From: Candidatus Peregrinibacteria bacterium RIFCSPLOWO2_01_FULL_48_20
Lineage (GTDB): Bacteria > Patescibacteriota > Gracilibacteria > UBA1369 > 2-02-FULL-48-14
Length of the DNA stretch: 5,677 bases
Direction: 5' to 3'
Assembly: GCA_001787475.1 (NCBI GenBank)
Contig: MFXB01000050.1
Location: 1-5,677, forward strand
Translations under genes and position numbers: made by a program
Shown here: one piece after another, positions 1 to 5,677 of the stretch
Layout: every line of letters starts with the position of its first letter
Position numbering within the stretch: position 1 is the stretch's first letter
Notes under the pieces: model-generated
The model's database searches: none
What the model was told of the DNA's origin: nothing
Seen by the model: only the letters and a program-made list of their open reading frames with translations

Positions 1-1276
1 CATCATGAATTCCCCAGAAAAAATGGAGGTTGCGAGCTGTGTAAATGGAGTCTGTCACCACTAAAATGCGGTTTTTGGGACGATGTTTCACAATGGCGGC
101 GGCGGTGTAGCCTTTGCGAGTGAGCACCACCACGGCTTCCGCATCGACTTGGTCCGCGACCATGCAGGCGTTCAGAGCGAGCGTTTCATCCTCAATGAGT
201 TCCGGATTCGTGGAGGCAGGGATAGGGAAAAGTTCCTGGTTTTTAAAGATGGCTTCCTCGGTGGCCGCCGCCACTTTAGCCAAAGTCTGCACGGCTCGAA
301 CGGGATATTTGCCCACCGCCGTTTCGTTGGAAAGCATGAAGGCGTCGGCGTGTTCAAAAATGGCATTTGCCGCATCACTGATTTCCGCGCGCGTTGCCAA
401 AGGATTTTGTTCCATCGATTGCAAAATTTGCGTGGCGATAATCACCGGCACGCCGGCGCGGCGGCACAAAGCAATAATTCGTTTTTGCTCGATGGGAACT
501 TGCTCGGCTGGAATTTCAATTCCCAAGTCGCCGCGCGCCACCATAATGCCGTCGGAGGCACGAATGATTTCTTCGATGTTGTTGAGCGCTTTGGGACGTT
601 CCACTTTTGCGATTAAACTCACCGGCCGTGAGGTGTAACGAGCCACTTCTTTTCGTACACGTTCCATATCTTTTGCCGTTTCCACAAAAGAAACAGCAAT
701 GGCATCCACGCCCAAGGATTTTACGCCGAAAGCCAAATCTTTTTTATCCTTTTCGCTTAAAGCTTCCGAGGAGGGAAGGCGGGAGTCTGGAATGTTCACT
801 CCTTTTTTGGATTTCAAAATTCCGCCCACCAAAACTTGCGCACGAATATACCGGCCTTTGATGGATAAAATTTTTGTTCGTATAAGGCCATCTTCAATCA
901 GTAAAGCGTGCCCTTTTTTGAGGACTTTTGGAAGCACGGGATAGGGGAGAGGGATGGTGTTTTTTTCTTTATTTAAGACTGCACTGCGTGCAGCGGTTGA
1001 AAATGTAACAATGTCTCCGCGACTCACCGAAATTTGTCCTTCGGGCAAATCGCCCAATCGAATTTTAGGTCCTTGCAAATCTTGAAGGATGGCCACGGTC
1101 TTGCCGGTTTCCTTCTCCACTGCACGAATATTTTTAACGATTTTTTTAAACTGATCGAAAGTGCCGTGTGAAAAATTCAAACGAACAATGTCCATTCCGG
1201 CTTGAACAAGCGCACGGATTTCAGATTTCTCTTCCGTAGCGGGGCCCAGGGTCGCCAGAATTTTGGTGTGGCGCAT
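1..1276 (-). CDS. pyk: Pyruvate kinase, 3' end cut by window edge
   Basis: Pyruvate kinase moves phosphate from phosphoenolpyruvate to ADP, the last ATP-yielding step of glycolysis, in the cytoplasm. My reading of the minus strand from the ATG at 1274-1276 is open for 425 codons to the window edge. The start is typical (MRHTKILATLGPATEE). Visible motifs in order: RLNFSHG (residues 32-38), DLQGPKIRLG (66-75), a B domain of about residues 76-160, the signature LIAKVERPKALN with catalytic-loop K224 and metal ligand E226, ARGDLGIEIP with metal ligand D250, TQILQSM (T282), and a long TRAEISDAANAIF to SNETAVGKYP block (295-325). The C-terminal domain is present up to the LHFFWGIHD region. Family members are about 470-480 aa, so roughly 50 residues are missing off the left edge. 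L67, Q68, K71 and L74 match the K+-independent type. It starts 8 nt after the surface-protein stop, with no Shine-Dalgarno sequence. Confidence 0.97.
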   Translation of the reverse strand, partial: MRHTKILATLGPATEEKSEIRALVQAGMDIVRLNFSHGTFDQFKKIVKNIRAVEKETGKTVAILQDLQGPKIRLGDLPEGQISVSRGDIVTFSTAARSAVLNKEKNTIPLPYPVLPKVLKKGHALLIEDGLIRTKILSIKGRYIRAQVLVGGILKSKKGVNIPDSRLPSSEALSEKDKKDLAFGVKSLGVDAIAVSFVETAKDMERVRKEVARYTSRPVSLIAKVERPKALNNIEEIIRASDGIMVARGDLGIEIPAEQVPIEQKRIIALCRRAGVPVIIATQILQSMEQNPLATRAEISDAANAIFEHADAFMLSNETAVGKYPVRAVQTLAKVAAATEEAIFKNQELFPIPASTNPELIEDETLALNACMVADQVDAEAVVVLTRKGYTAAAIVKHRPKNRILVVTDSIYTARNLHFFWGIHD

Positions 1277-1284
1277 AAGGTGAG

Positions 1285-4200
1285 TTACGCGTTCATTCTA
1301 CGACTTCGGAAGAACAGAGCAAGGGCAGTTAAGCTGGCCAAAACGGTCAAGCTGCCCAGGGCGATCACCAGCCAGTTGCTTCCCGCCGCTTCACCACTTA
1401 CGAAAGCGGTGGTTGAAACGTTGAAGTTCACTTGAGTGGGACTGCTCTTTTGATTCGTTTCCAAATCGACGGCGTACCAAGTTACCGAGTGCTCTCCCAA
1501 TTCGAGTTCTTCGGGAGGCCTGATTTCAACGGTTTCGTCGCTGGCATCGGCAATCAAGGTTTGACTGTAAATGCTGCTTTGCCATGTCACGACGAGCATG
1601 TGGTCGGCAGGAATCTTTAAGGATAAGGTCGGCTGCTTTTCAACTATGGTTGTGCCATCCGCCAAGCCCAAATTTACAAATTCGGGTCTATCGGCCACCG
1701 CCACCACATCCACGGAGAACGTAGAGCCGATGTCTTTGATTTCGTCTTCACCGCTGGTCAATATAAGATTGTGACTTCCGGCTTCCAATTCTTCATCCGT
1801 GTAAATGGCAAAGCGACCTTCGTCATCGGCAAGCGCTTCTCCAAGAAGAATCAGGTTTCCGTCTTCATCGATTTCATTGATTTGAATGACTTCGTTCGGC
1901 ATGGCGTTTCCCATGTAAAACTGTTTTCCTTCTTCCACTTTTTCTTCAGGGGCGGTGTTCACCACGCGCATCACGCCGGCGGCACTGGCCAGGGTGCTTG
2001 TATTCGGATCGGTACCCAAATGGAGGACTTCATCGCCATCGGAGATTCCGTCGGCATCGCTGTCGTCATCTTGAGGGTCCGTGTAGAGAATCATTTCATG
2101 CAGGTCGGAAATGCCGTCTTCATCCGAATCGGTTTGTCCGAGCGAAGTAGTGATTTGGTTGTCCGCAATGTAATCGGTGACTTCTTGAGGTTTCAGCTCC
2201 GGAGCATTGTAAATCAGAGGTTCGACATCGGTGATGTCCGGTCTTCCGTCTTTGTCCGTGTCGAAACTATCGGGATTGGTTCCTTGAAAATAGACTTCAT
2301 CAAGATCGGAGAAACCGTCACCGTCGGTGTCTTTTACTTCGGGATTTCCTCCGTAAAGGATTTCTTCGTAGTCGTAAAGTCCGTCGCCATCGGTGTCTTG
2401 ATTGGAAGTGGGCTCCACTCCTCCCAATTTGATTTCAATCAGCATTTGAGGGACTCCCAAATCATTCTGTGATCCGAGAGCTCCACCTTCAATCAATGCT
2501 GCGTTGAATTTTATAGGTGCGAGAGGGGCCGGAGGAAGGTCTGCACGGAGGTCTTTCTGTTTAATGGGCAAAATGATGTTTTGCGCTTCTTGTATAAAAC
2601 TCTTGATGGGGACGTAAACGGGGGCGGGTTCCGGTTCGCTGATCACTTCGGGAGTCGGAGTGCTTTCGGACGCATCTTCTTCATCCGTTTCATCCGTTGA
2701 TGTTTCAGAAGTCGAGTCGGTTTCTTCAGGTTCGGATTCAGGTTCGGGTTCGCTTTCTCCCGACATGCTTCCGTTTCCGGAATCTTCTTCTTCACCTCCA
2801 ACGGTGGGTTCGGAACTTATGCTTCCGATGCCGCTGCTGCTACCTCCTCCTCCACCTCCCGTGCCGCTAAATCCGGCAACTCCACCCGTATTGGTGATGG
2901 TGGCTACTGAAGCGGAAGAAGTGTTGAGAGCCGCGTCTCTAATAGTGATGGAAATGCTGTTCGATCCCGAGCCCATGCTGACTTCTACTGAAAAATTTCC
3001 CAAGGAATCCACATTAACGCCCGAATCCACGGTGTTGACCAAAACATCGGCGCTGGCTTCCGTTCCGGAACCGGTAATGGTCGCTGGTGTTGTGCTGGAC
3101 GATGAATAAGAAAGAGTGGGAGCAGTGGGGGTGGCCGTATCCCGGTTGACCGTTACGGTCGCCGCCGAGGATGTATTGGAGGAAAGATCTTGTGAGGTTA
3201 CACTAAGTGTATTCGCTCCTTCCGTGAGGGCCACACTGTTGGCGGTCCACGTGGTGCTGGAATCGTTGGCCACTTGTTCCACTCCGCCGACTAATATATT
3301 GGTATAAGCGTCCTTCGTTCCGGTCAAATTAACGGTGGTGGCGCCTACATATGAGTTGTTTGAAGGGCTGCTTATGGTTGGTGCGGTCGGAGCGGTTGAA
3401 TCCGTAGTGGCTACCACGGAAACCGACGTTGCAGAGGTACTGTTACTTCCATTGGTCACTGTTGCGCTGGTGTTCCCACTGGTGGCTATGGCCATATGCT
3501 TGTACCAATCTCCGCTTCCGTCTGCCGTTGAGGTTGCAGCGTAGCTTCCATTCACAGAGATCTCCACCGTTCCGTTCGCGACTGAAGTTCCGCTTATGTA
3601 GGAAGTGGTCGCACTTGTTATCAAAGGTACGGCGATGCTTTCATTCCCGCCGGAAAGCAGGATATTGTTTGAAGTTGCAGGGTAAGAAAGACAATTATTT
3701 CTTCGGAATTGATTGAAATTTCCGGCATTCGCGGACATTTGTATACAGGCTTTTCCGGTTACGGCACTAATTAGGTTCGCCGCACCGGTGGCCGTTCCTC
3801 CAATGGTGTTTGAAGCGGCTGTCGAATCGATCAATATTCCATTTTCAACGTTGGTTCTGGTCGTGGTTCCGTTTTCCGCCAATCCAATATAGTTATTTAC
3901 AACGGTAGCGCTGTCCGCGCCGTTGAGGTAAATTCCTCCCAAAGTGTTGGACGAAATAAAGTTACGACTCCCGTTCACATTCGTTTCACCGATCGTGGTG
4001 TTGTCGGCAACGGTTACAATTCCATGGGCTCCGTTTCCAATGCCACTTTCGTCATCCCCCAAACCGATTGAATTTCCTTTAATGATAGTGCCTGTGGCCG
4101 CTGTGGAGCCGATGTTGATTCCACTTTGTCCGTTTCCGGAAATAATGTTTCCTTCACTACTTCCTCCGATGATGGTTCCCGTTGCGGTTCCGGAGAGAAT

Positions 4201-5361
4201 TAGTATTCCCGCTCCGTCATTGGCTATGGCTCCCAATCCCGTTTGATTGGTTCCGATGTAGTTGAACTTAATCACGTTATCGTTGGCGGTTCCCGAAGGA
4301 GGAGCGATTTTTATTCCATCCCCACCGTTTCCCGAAATATAATTTCGTGCGCTGGACGTTGTACCTCCAATGGTGTTGGATCCACTGGTTTCAATCAAAA
4401 TACCGTTGCTGCTGTTTCCAAGATCCGCCGTTCCATCGTTGTTGAGTCCAATCTTGTTTCCTTGAATGGTCACGCTTCCCGAGTTGGCCAATTTTATTCC
4501 ATCGTTGTTGTTTCCTGAGATAACATTTCCCGAATTGGCTACGGTTCCTCCAATGGTTAAGCCGGAGACGGTTGAGCCCGCAGTAATTCCGGCCAAACTG
4601 TTTCCCAGGTCGTCCGATCCGGTGTTGGTTCCTATCCAATTGCCTTGAATCGTAACCGTCGTGACATCGTTTAAGTTGATTCCGTTCCCCGCATTCTTCA
4701 CAATGATATTTCTACTTCCTGACGCAGTGCCTCCAATGGTGATATTGCTGGCCGTTCCCGATATATCAATTCCGTCTCCGCTGTTTCCCGTGGCCAATCC
4801 GATTAGATTATTGACGATGGTCACGTTGTCCGCGCCAACGATTTCAATTCCGTTGTCGCTTGCAGCGTTCCATTCATTCAATTCTCGTTCTCCGGTTCCT
4901 CCGATGGTAATTCCCGTTACGTTCGTGGTGACAATGAGTCCGTCGGTTGGGCCGACGCATCCGATTCCTTTTACAACATTGCCTGTTCCGGCATCAAATT
5001 TGAGGCAGTAGGTTCTTCCGGTTCCACCGAGTGCAATGTCCGCACCTCCTTGTCCGTTGGCTGCCGTAGTCCCGTCAATGGTTACGGCTTCAGAAATAAC
5101 AGGCAAATCGGAAGCAAGTCCGATACTTCCAGATAAGCTTCCATCAAAAACAATAGCGTCGGTTCCTGCACTTCCATTCGCATCCGTAATGGCTTGACGA
5201 AAAGAGCCGGCTCCCGCATCGTCGGTATTGGTAACGGTGTACGTTGCGGCGCTGGCCAAGGGCACATTCACCATCAGCGATGCTGGAAAACTCAAGAATC
5301 CCGCTAGTGTGAGAATGAGCAGGTGACTGAGTACTCGAGCGGTCGTGGAATGGCGTGCCAT
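1285..5361 (-). CDS. Large secreted beta-helix / Ig-like / TSP3-repeat surface protein with C-terminal membrane anchor
   Basis: This encodes a 1358-aa protein; residues below count from the ATG at 5361. Residues 1-38 form a signal peptide (basic start, hydrophobic core, likely cut after LASA). Residues 41-575 form a right-handed parallel beta-helix. It opens with the TNTDDAGAGSFRQAI motif seen at the start of many such surface proteins, followed by seven units built on TIGGT, RNxIxxN, GIxI and NxIG. Three Ser/Thr/Asn-rich Ig-like domains follow at about 578-653, 656-739 and 743-823. A Gly-rich stretch and an acidic Pro/Glu/Ser/Thr linker cover about 833-912. Five DxDxDG calcium motifs of TSP3 type lie at 989-1119. 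Two more Ig-like domains lie at about 1129-1219 and 1222-1315. A transmembrane helix at about 1329-1351 is followed by a basic tail (RSRRMNA). There is no LPxTG motif and no visible enzyme active site. The likely role is a cell-surface stalk for adhesion or glycan binding; this is inferred from architecture. An in-frame TTG at 5415 would add 18 residues but overlaps the promoter, so I reject it. Confidence 0.93.
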   Translation of the reverse strand: MARHSTTARVLSHLLILTLAGFLSFPASLMVNVPLASAATYTVTNTDDAGAGSFRQAITDANGSAGTDAIVFDGSLSGSIGLASDLPVISEAVTIDGTTAANGQGGADIALGGTGRTYCLKFDAGTGNVVKGIGCVGPTDGLIVTTNVTGITIGGTGERELNEWNAASDNGIEIVGADNVTIVNNLIGLATGNSGDGIDISGTASNITIGGTASGSRNIIVKNAGNGINLNDVTTVTIQGNWIGTNTGSDDLGNSLAGITAGSTVSGLTIGGTVANSGNVISGNNNDGIKLANSGSVTIQGNKIGLNNDGTADLGNSSNGILIETSGSNTIGGTTSSARNYISGNGGDGIKIAPPSGTANDNVIKFNYIGTNQTGLGAIANDGAGILILSGTATGTIIGGSSEGNIISGNGQSGINIGSTAATGTIIKGNSIGLGDDESGIGNGAHGIVTVADNTTIGETNVNGSRNFISSNTLGGIYLNGADSATVVNNYIGLAENGTTTRTNVENGILIDSTAASNTIGGTATGAANLISAVTGKACIQMSANAGNFNQFRRNNCLSYPATSNNILLSGGNESIAVPLITSATTSYISGTSVANGTVEISVNGSYAATSTADGSGDWYKHMAIATSGNTSATVTNGSNSTSATSVSVVATTDSTAPTAPTISSPSNNSYVGATTVNLTGTKDAYTNILVGGVEQVANDSSTTWTANSVALTEGANTLSVTSQDLSSNTSSAATVTVNRDTATPTAPTLSYSSSSTTPATITGSGTEASADVLVNTVDSGVNVDSLGNFSVEVSMGSGSNSISITIRDAALNTSSASVATITNTGGVAGFSGTGGGGGGSSSGIGSISSEPTVGGEEEDSGNGSMSGESEPEPESEPEETDSTSETSTDETDEEDASESTPTPEVISEPEPAPVYVPIKSFIQEAQNIILPIKQKDLRADLPPAPLAPIKFNAALIEGGALGSQNDLGVPQMLIEIKLGGVEPTSNQDTDGDGLYDYEEILYGGNPEVKDTDGDGFSDLDEVYFQGTNPDSFDTDKDGRPDITDVEPLIYNAPELKPQEVTDYIADNQITTSLGQTDSDEDGISDLHEMILYTDPQDDDSDADGISDGDEVLHLGTDPNTSTLASAAGVMRVVNTAPEEKVEEGKQFYMGNAMPNEVIQINEIDEDGNLILLGEALADDEGRFAIYTDEELEAGSHNLILTSGEDEIKDIGSTFSVDVVAVADRPEFVNLGLADGTTIVEKQPTLSLKIPADHMLVVTWQSSIYSQTLIADASDETVEIRPPEELELGEHSVTWYAVDLETNQKSSPTQVNFNVSTTAFVSGEAAGSNWLVIALGSLTVLASLTALALFFRSRRMNA
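1309..1377 (-). other. C-terminal transmembrane anchor of the surface protein
   Basis: This encodes about 23 hydrophobic residues (NWLVIALGSLTVLASLTALALFF) followed by RSRRMNA and the stop. The basic tail fits a cytoplasmic stop-transfer end, with the rest of the protein outside. No LPxTG or PEP-CTERM motif precedes the helix, so the protein probably stays membrane-anchored and is not linked to the wall. Confidence 0.85.
2005..2397 (-). other. Five thrombospondin-type-3-like calcium motifs
   Basis: Five copies of a DxDxDGxxDxxE-type loop are visible: DTDGDGLYDYEE, DTDGDGFSDLDE, DTDKDGRPDITD, then after about 30 residues DSDEDGISDLHE and DSDADGISDGDE. Residues such as GTNPD and GTDPN follow the loops, as is usual for TSP3 repeats. 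Aspartates at positions 1, 3 and 5 of each loop are the expected Ca2+ ligands. This region probably stiffens when calcium is bound. The third copy lacks the final Glu and may bind less well. Confidence 0.9.
2626..2865 (-). other. Gly-rich hinge and acidic Pro/Glu/Ser/Thr linker in the surface protein
   Basis: This stretch encodes about residues 833-912 of the protein. It starts with a run of six glycines followed by serines, then EEED, and then many SEPEPE-like and DETDEED-like steps ending in Pro-rich TPTPEV and EPEPAPVYVP. It has low complexity and a strong negative charge. It divides the nearly uncharged solenoid/Ig half from the calcium-motif half. The likely role is an extended flexible spacer across or near the cell wall. 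Confidence 0.85.
3631..4908 (-). repeat. Seven ~60-residue beta-helix repeat units
   Basis: Counting from the ATG at 5361, the GG of TIGGT or its variants falls near residues 154, 210, 271, 332, 399, 458 and 521. The spacing is 56-67 residues (about 170-200 nt). A full unit reads roughly TIGGT, RNxISxNxxxGIxI, then xTIxGNxIGxxxxGxxxxGNxxxGIxI, which is about three solenoid coils. Unit 5 has IIGGS and unit 6 has TIGET. The last unit runs into a cap with the sequence RRNNCLSYPA. The units are clearly related in protein and share short DNA words, but they have diverged enough that this is an old duplication, not a recent tandem expansion. Confidence 0.88.
5248..5361 (-). other. Signal peptide of the surface protein
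   Basis: The 38 codons from the ATG encode a basic start (MARHSTTAR), a hydrophobic core (HLLILTLAGFLSFPASLMV) and a small-residue cleavage site (LASA before ATYTV). This is a Sec-type signal for signal peptidase I. There is no lipobox cysteine, so it is not a lipoprotein. Confidence 0.85.
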
Positions 5362-5379
5362 ACTTTTGTTTTTATTAAA

Positions 5380-5415
5380 TCTAAAAATTATAGCACAAAA
5401 CCGGTTGTTAAACAA
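5380..5415 (-). promoter_or_regulatory. Sigma70-type promoter of the surface-protein gene (extended -10)
   Basis: On the minus strand the -35 element is TTGTTT (5410-5415), followed by a 17-bp spacer and TATAAT (5387-5392). A TG one base upstream of the -10 gives an extended -10 (TGC-TATAAT). Transcription should start near 5380-5382, leaving a leader of only about 20 nt before the ATG at 5361. The leader is A/T-rich and has no GGAGG. The promoter gives the surface protein its own transcription start separate from glmS and probably drives pyk as well. The match is by eye, but a perfect -10, optimal spacing and correct placement make it strong. Confidence 0.82.
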
Positions 5416-5462
5416 TGGGAATGCTCTTTTTAATGCGCTACGTTCGCTTCGCTCACTCCGCG
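5416..5462 (-). other. Short spacer after glmS with AGCGA-like pentamer run; no clear terminator
   Basis: The 47 bases between the glmS stop and the surface-protein promoter contain, on the minus strand at 5435-5462, a GC-rich run with a 5-nt rhythm (AGTG, AGCGA, AGCGA, ACGTA, GCGC). It is followed by an A-run on the coding strand rather than a T-run. I could pair only about 3 bp at its ends, so it does not qualify as an intrinsic terminator for glmS. Read-through from glmS into the surface gene is therefore possible. Confidence 0.45.
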
Positions 5463-5677
5463 TTATTTCACCGTGACCGATTTCGCCAAATTTCGTGGCA
5501 TGTCGGGGTTGTTTTGACGGGCGACCGCAAGTTTATAGGCCAAGATTTGGATGGGAATGATGCTGAGGATGGGAGCGGCGGGTCCCACGTCGGGCACGCG
5601 AATCCAGGTGTCGAAGATTTCCGTATTCTCCGGACCCACTCCAATGAGCAGGCCTCCGCGCGCTTTGACTTCCATCG
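5463..5677 (-). CDS. glmS: Glutamine--fructose-6-phosphate aminotransferase, C-terminal fragment (5' end outside window)
   Basis: Only the last 70 or so codons are in the window; the gene enters from the right edge. GlmS makes glucosamine-6-phosphate from fructose-6-phosphate and glutamine, the entry step to UDP-GlcNAc and peptidoglycan. The fragment holds the end of the second SIS (sugar isomerase) domain: EVKARGG, then a strand ending IGVGPE, then IIPIQILAYKLAVARQNNPD, and the family tail PRNLAKSVTV. The lysine in NLAKSV (codon 5481-5483) corresponds to the E. coli Lys603 that forms the Schiff base with the sugar. The stop is TAA at 5463-5465. The last residue is Lys where most family members end in Glu. 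The Met codon at 5673-5675 is internal and not a start. The assignment rests on the tail motif and the SIS helix, and there is no realistic alternative. Confidence 0.96.
   Translation of the reverse strand, partial: MEVKARGGLLIGVGPENTEIFDTWIRVPDVGPAAPILSIIPIQILAYKLAVARQNNPDMPRNLAKSVTVK

Noticed and set aside
83..638. Two overlapping plus-strand frames of about 175 codons each
   Set aside because: Both lie inside pyruvate kinase, whose minus-strand reading has continuous family motifs over the same bases.
1309..1400. Sortase-type cell-wall sorting signal at the C-terminus
   Set aside because: A hydrophobic helix and basic tail are present, but no LPxTG-like motif precedes the helix (the sequence is VSGEAAGSNW).
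1771..2472. 233-codon open frame on the plus strand
   Set aside because: It is antisense to the linker and calcium-loop region of the surface protein. Biased Asp/Gly/Glu codons keep the opposite frame open. Its translation has no recognisable domain, and I see no promoter or ribosome site.
2660..3109. 149-codon plus-strand frame rich in Ser, Pro and Val
   Set aside because: It mirrors the acidic linker, Gly run and third Ig-like domain on the minus strand. The low-complexity composition comes from the real gene.
3631..4908. Recent tandem DNA repeats or a CRISPR-like array
   Set aside because: The periodicity of 170-200 nt comes from protein repeats. Only short words such as CCTCCAATGGT on the plus strand are shared, and the rest of each unit is diverged and coding.
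1285..5361. Polysaccharide lyase or pectinase activity for the beta-helix
   Set aside because: The fold resembles that of such enzymes, but I see no catalytic motif. The regular TIGGT/GNxIG repeats fit structural surface solenoids better.
5361..5415. TTG at 5415 as the start of the surface protein
   Set aside because: The TTG is part of the -35 hexamer and the -10 box lies downstream of it. The ATG at 5361 gives a normal signal peptide.
5421..5462. Intrinsic terminator after glmS
   Set aside because: Only about 3 bp pair at the ends of the GC-rich run, and the coding strand has an A-run, not a T-run, after it. The T-run lies on the plus strand, where no gene ends.

Overview
All three genes in this window lie on the minus strand. 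In order of transcription they are the 3' end of glmS (right edge), one large gene for a secreted surface protein, and the first roughly 90% of a pyruvate kinase gene (left edge). The surface-protein gene fills about 72% of the window and sits between two housekeeping enzymes. I see no tRNA, rRNA, CRISPR array, insertion sequence or phage gene.

The large protein is 1358 aa from its first ATG. It has an N-terminal signal peptide, a right-handed parallel beta-helix built from seven ~60-residue units, three Ser/Thr-rich Ig-like domains, a Gly-rich then strongly acidic Pro/Glu/Ser/Thr linker, five thrombospondin-type-3-like calcium motifs in two clusters, two more Ig-like domains, and a C-terminal transmembrane helix with a short basic tail. 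This is the layout of a long stalk anchored in the cytoplasmic membrane with the solenoid held away from the cell. It has no sortase motif. A clear sigma70-type promoter (TTGTTT, 17 bp, TGC-TATAAT) lies just upstream. It shows that translation starts at the ATG at 5361, not at the upstream in-frame TTG at 5415, which lies inside the -35 box.

Pyruvate kinase starts 8 nt after the surface-protein stop codon, and I see no terminator or promoter between them, so the two are probably cotranscribed. The kinase has the Leu-Gln-Lys-Leu set of residues typical of K+-independent enzymes. GlmS supplies glucosamine-6-phosphate for cell-wall precursors and ends in the conserved NLAKSVTV tail.

Organism: a bacterium with roughly balanced GC, standard use of TAA stops, and start codons without Shine-Dalgarno sequences. 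The beta-helix, Ig, acidic linker, TSP3 and C-terminal membrane anchor architecture, and the compact layout, fit a Patescibacteria/CPR genome (for example a Peregrinibacteria-like lineage). This placement is an inference with low to moderate confidence. No in-frame TGA is needed to read any of the genes, so I see no sign of the Gracilibacteria code.

I found no clearly new multi-gene system. The points most worth following are the modular stalk protein, its cysteine pairs at both ends of the solenoid, its probable cotranscription with pyruvate kinase, and the GGAGG words repeated inside the beta-helix coding sequence.
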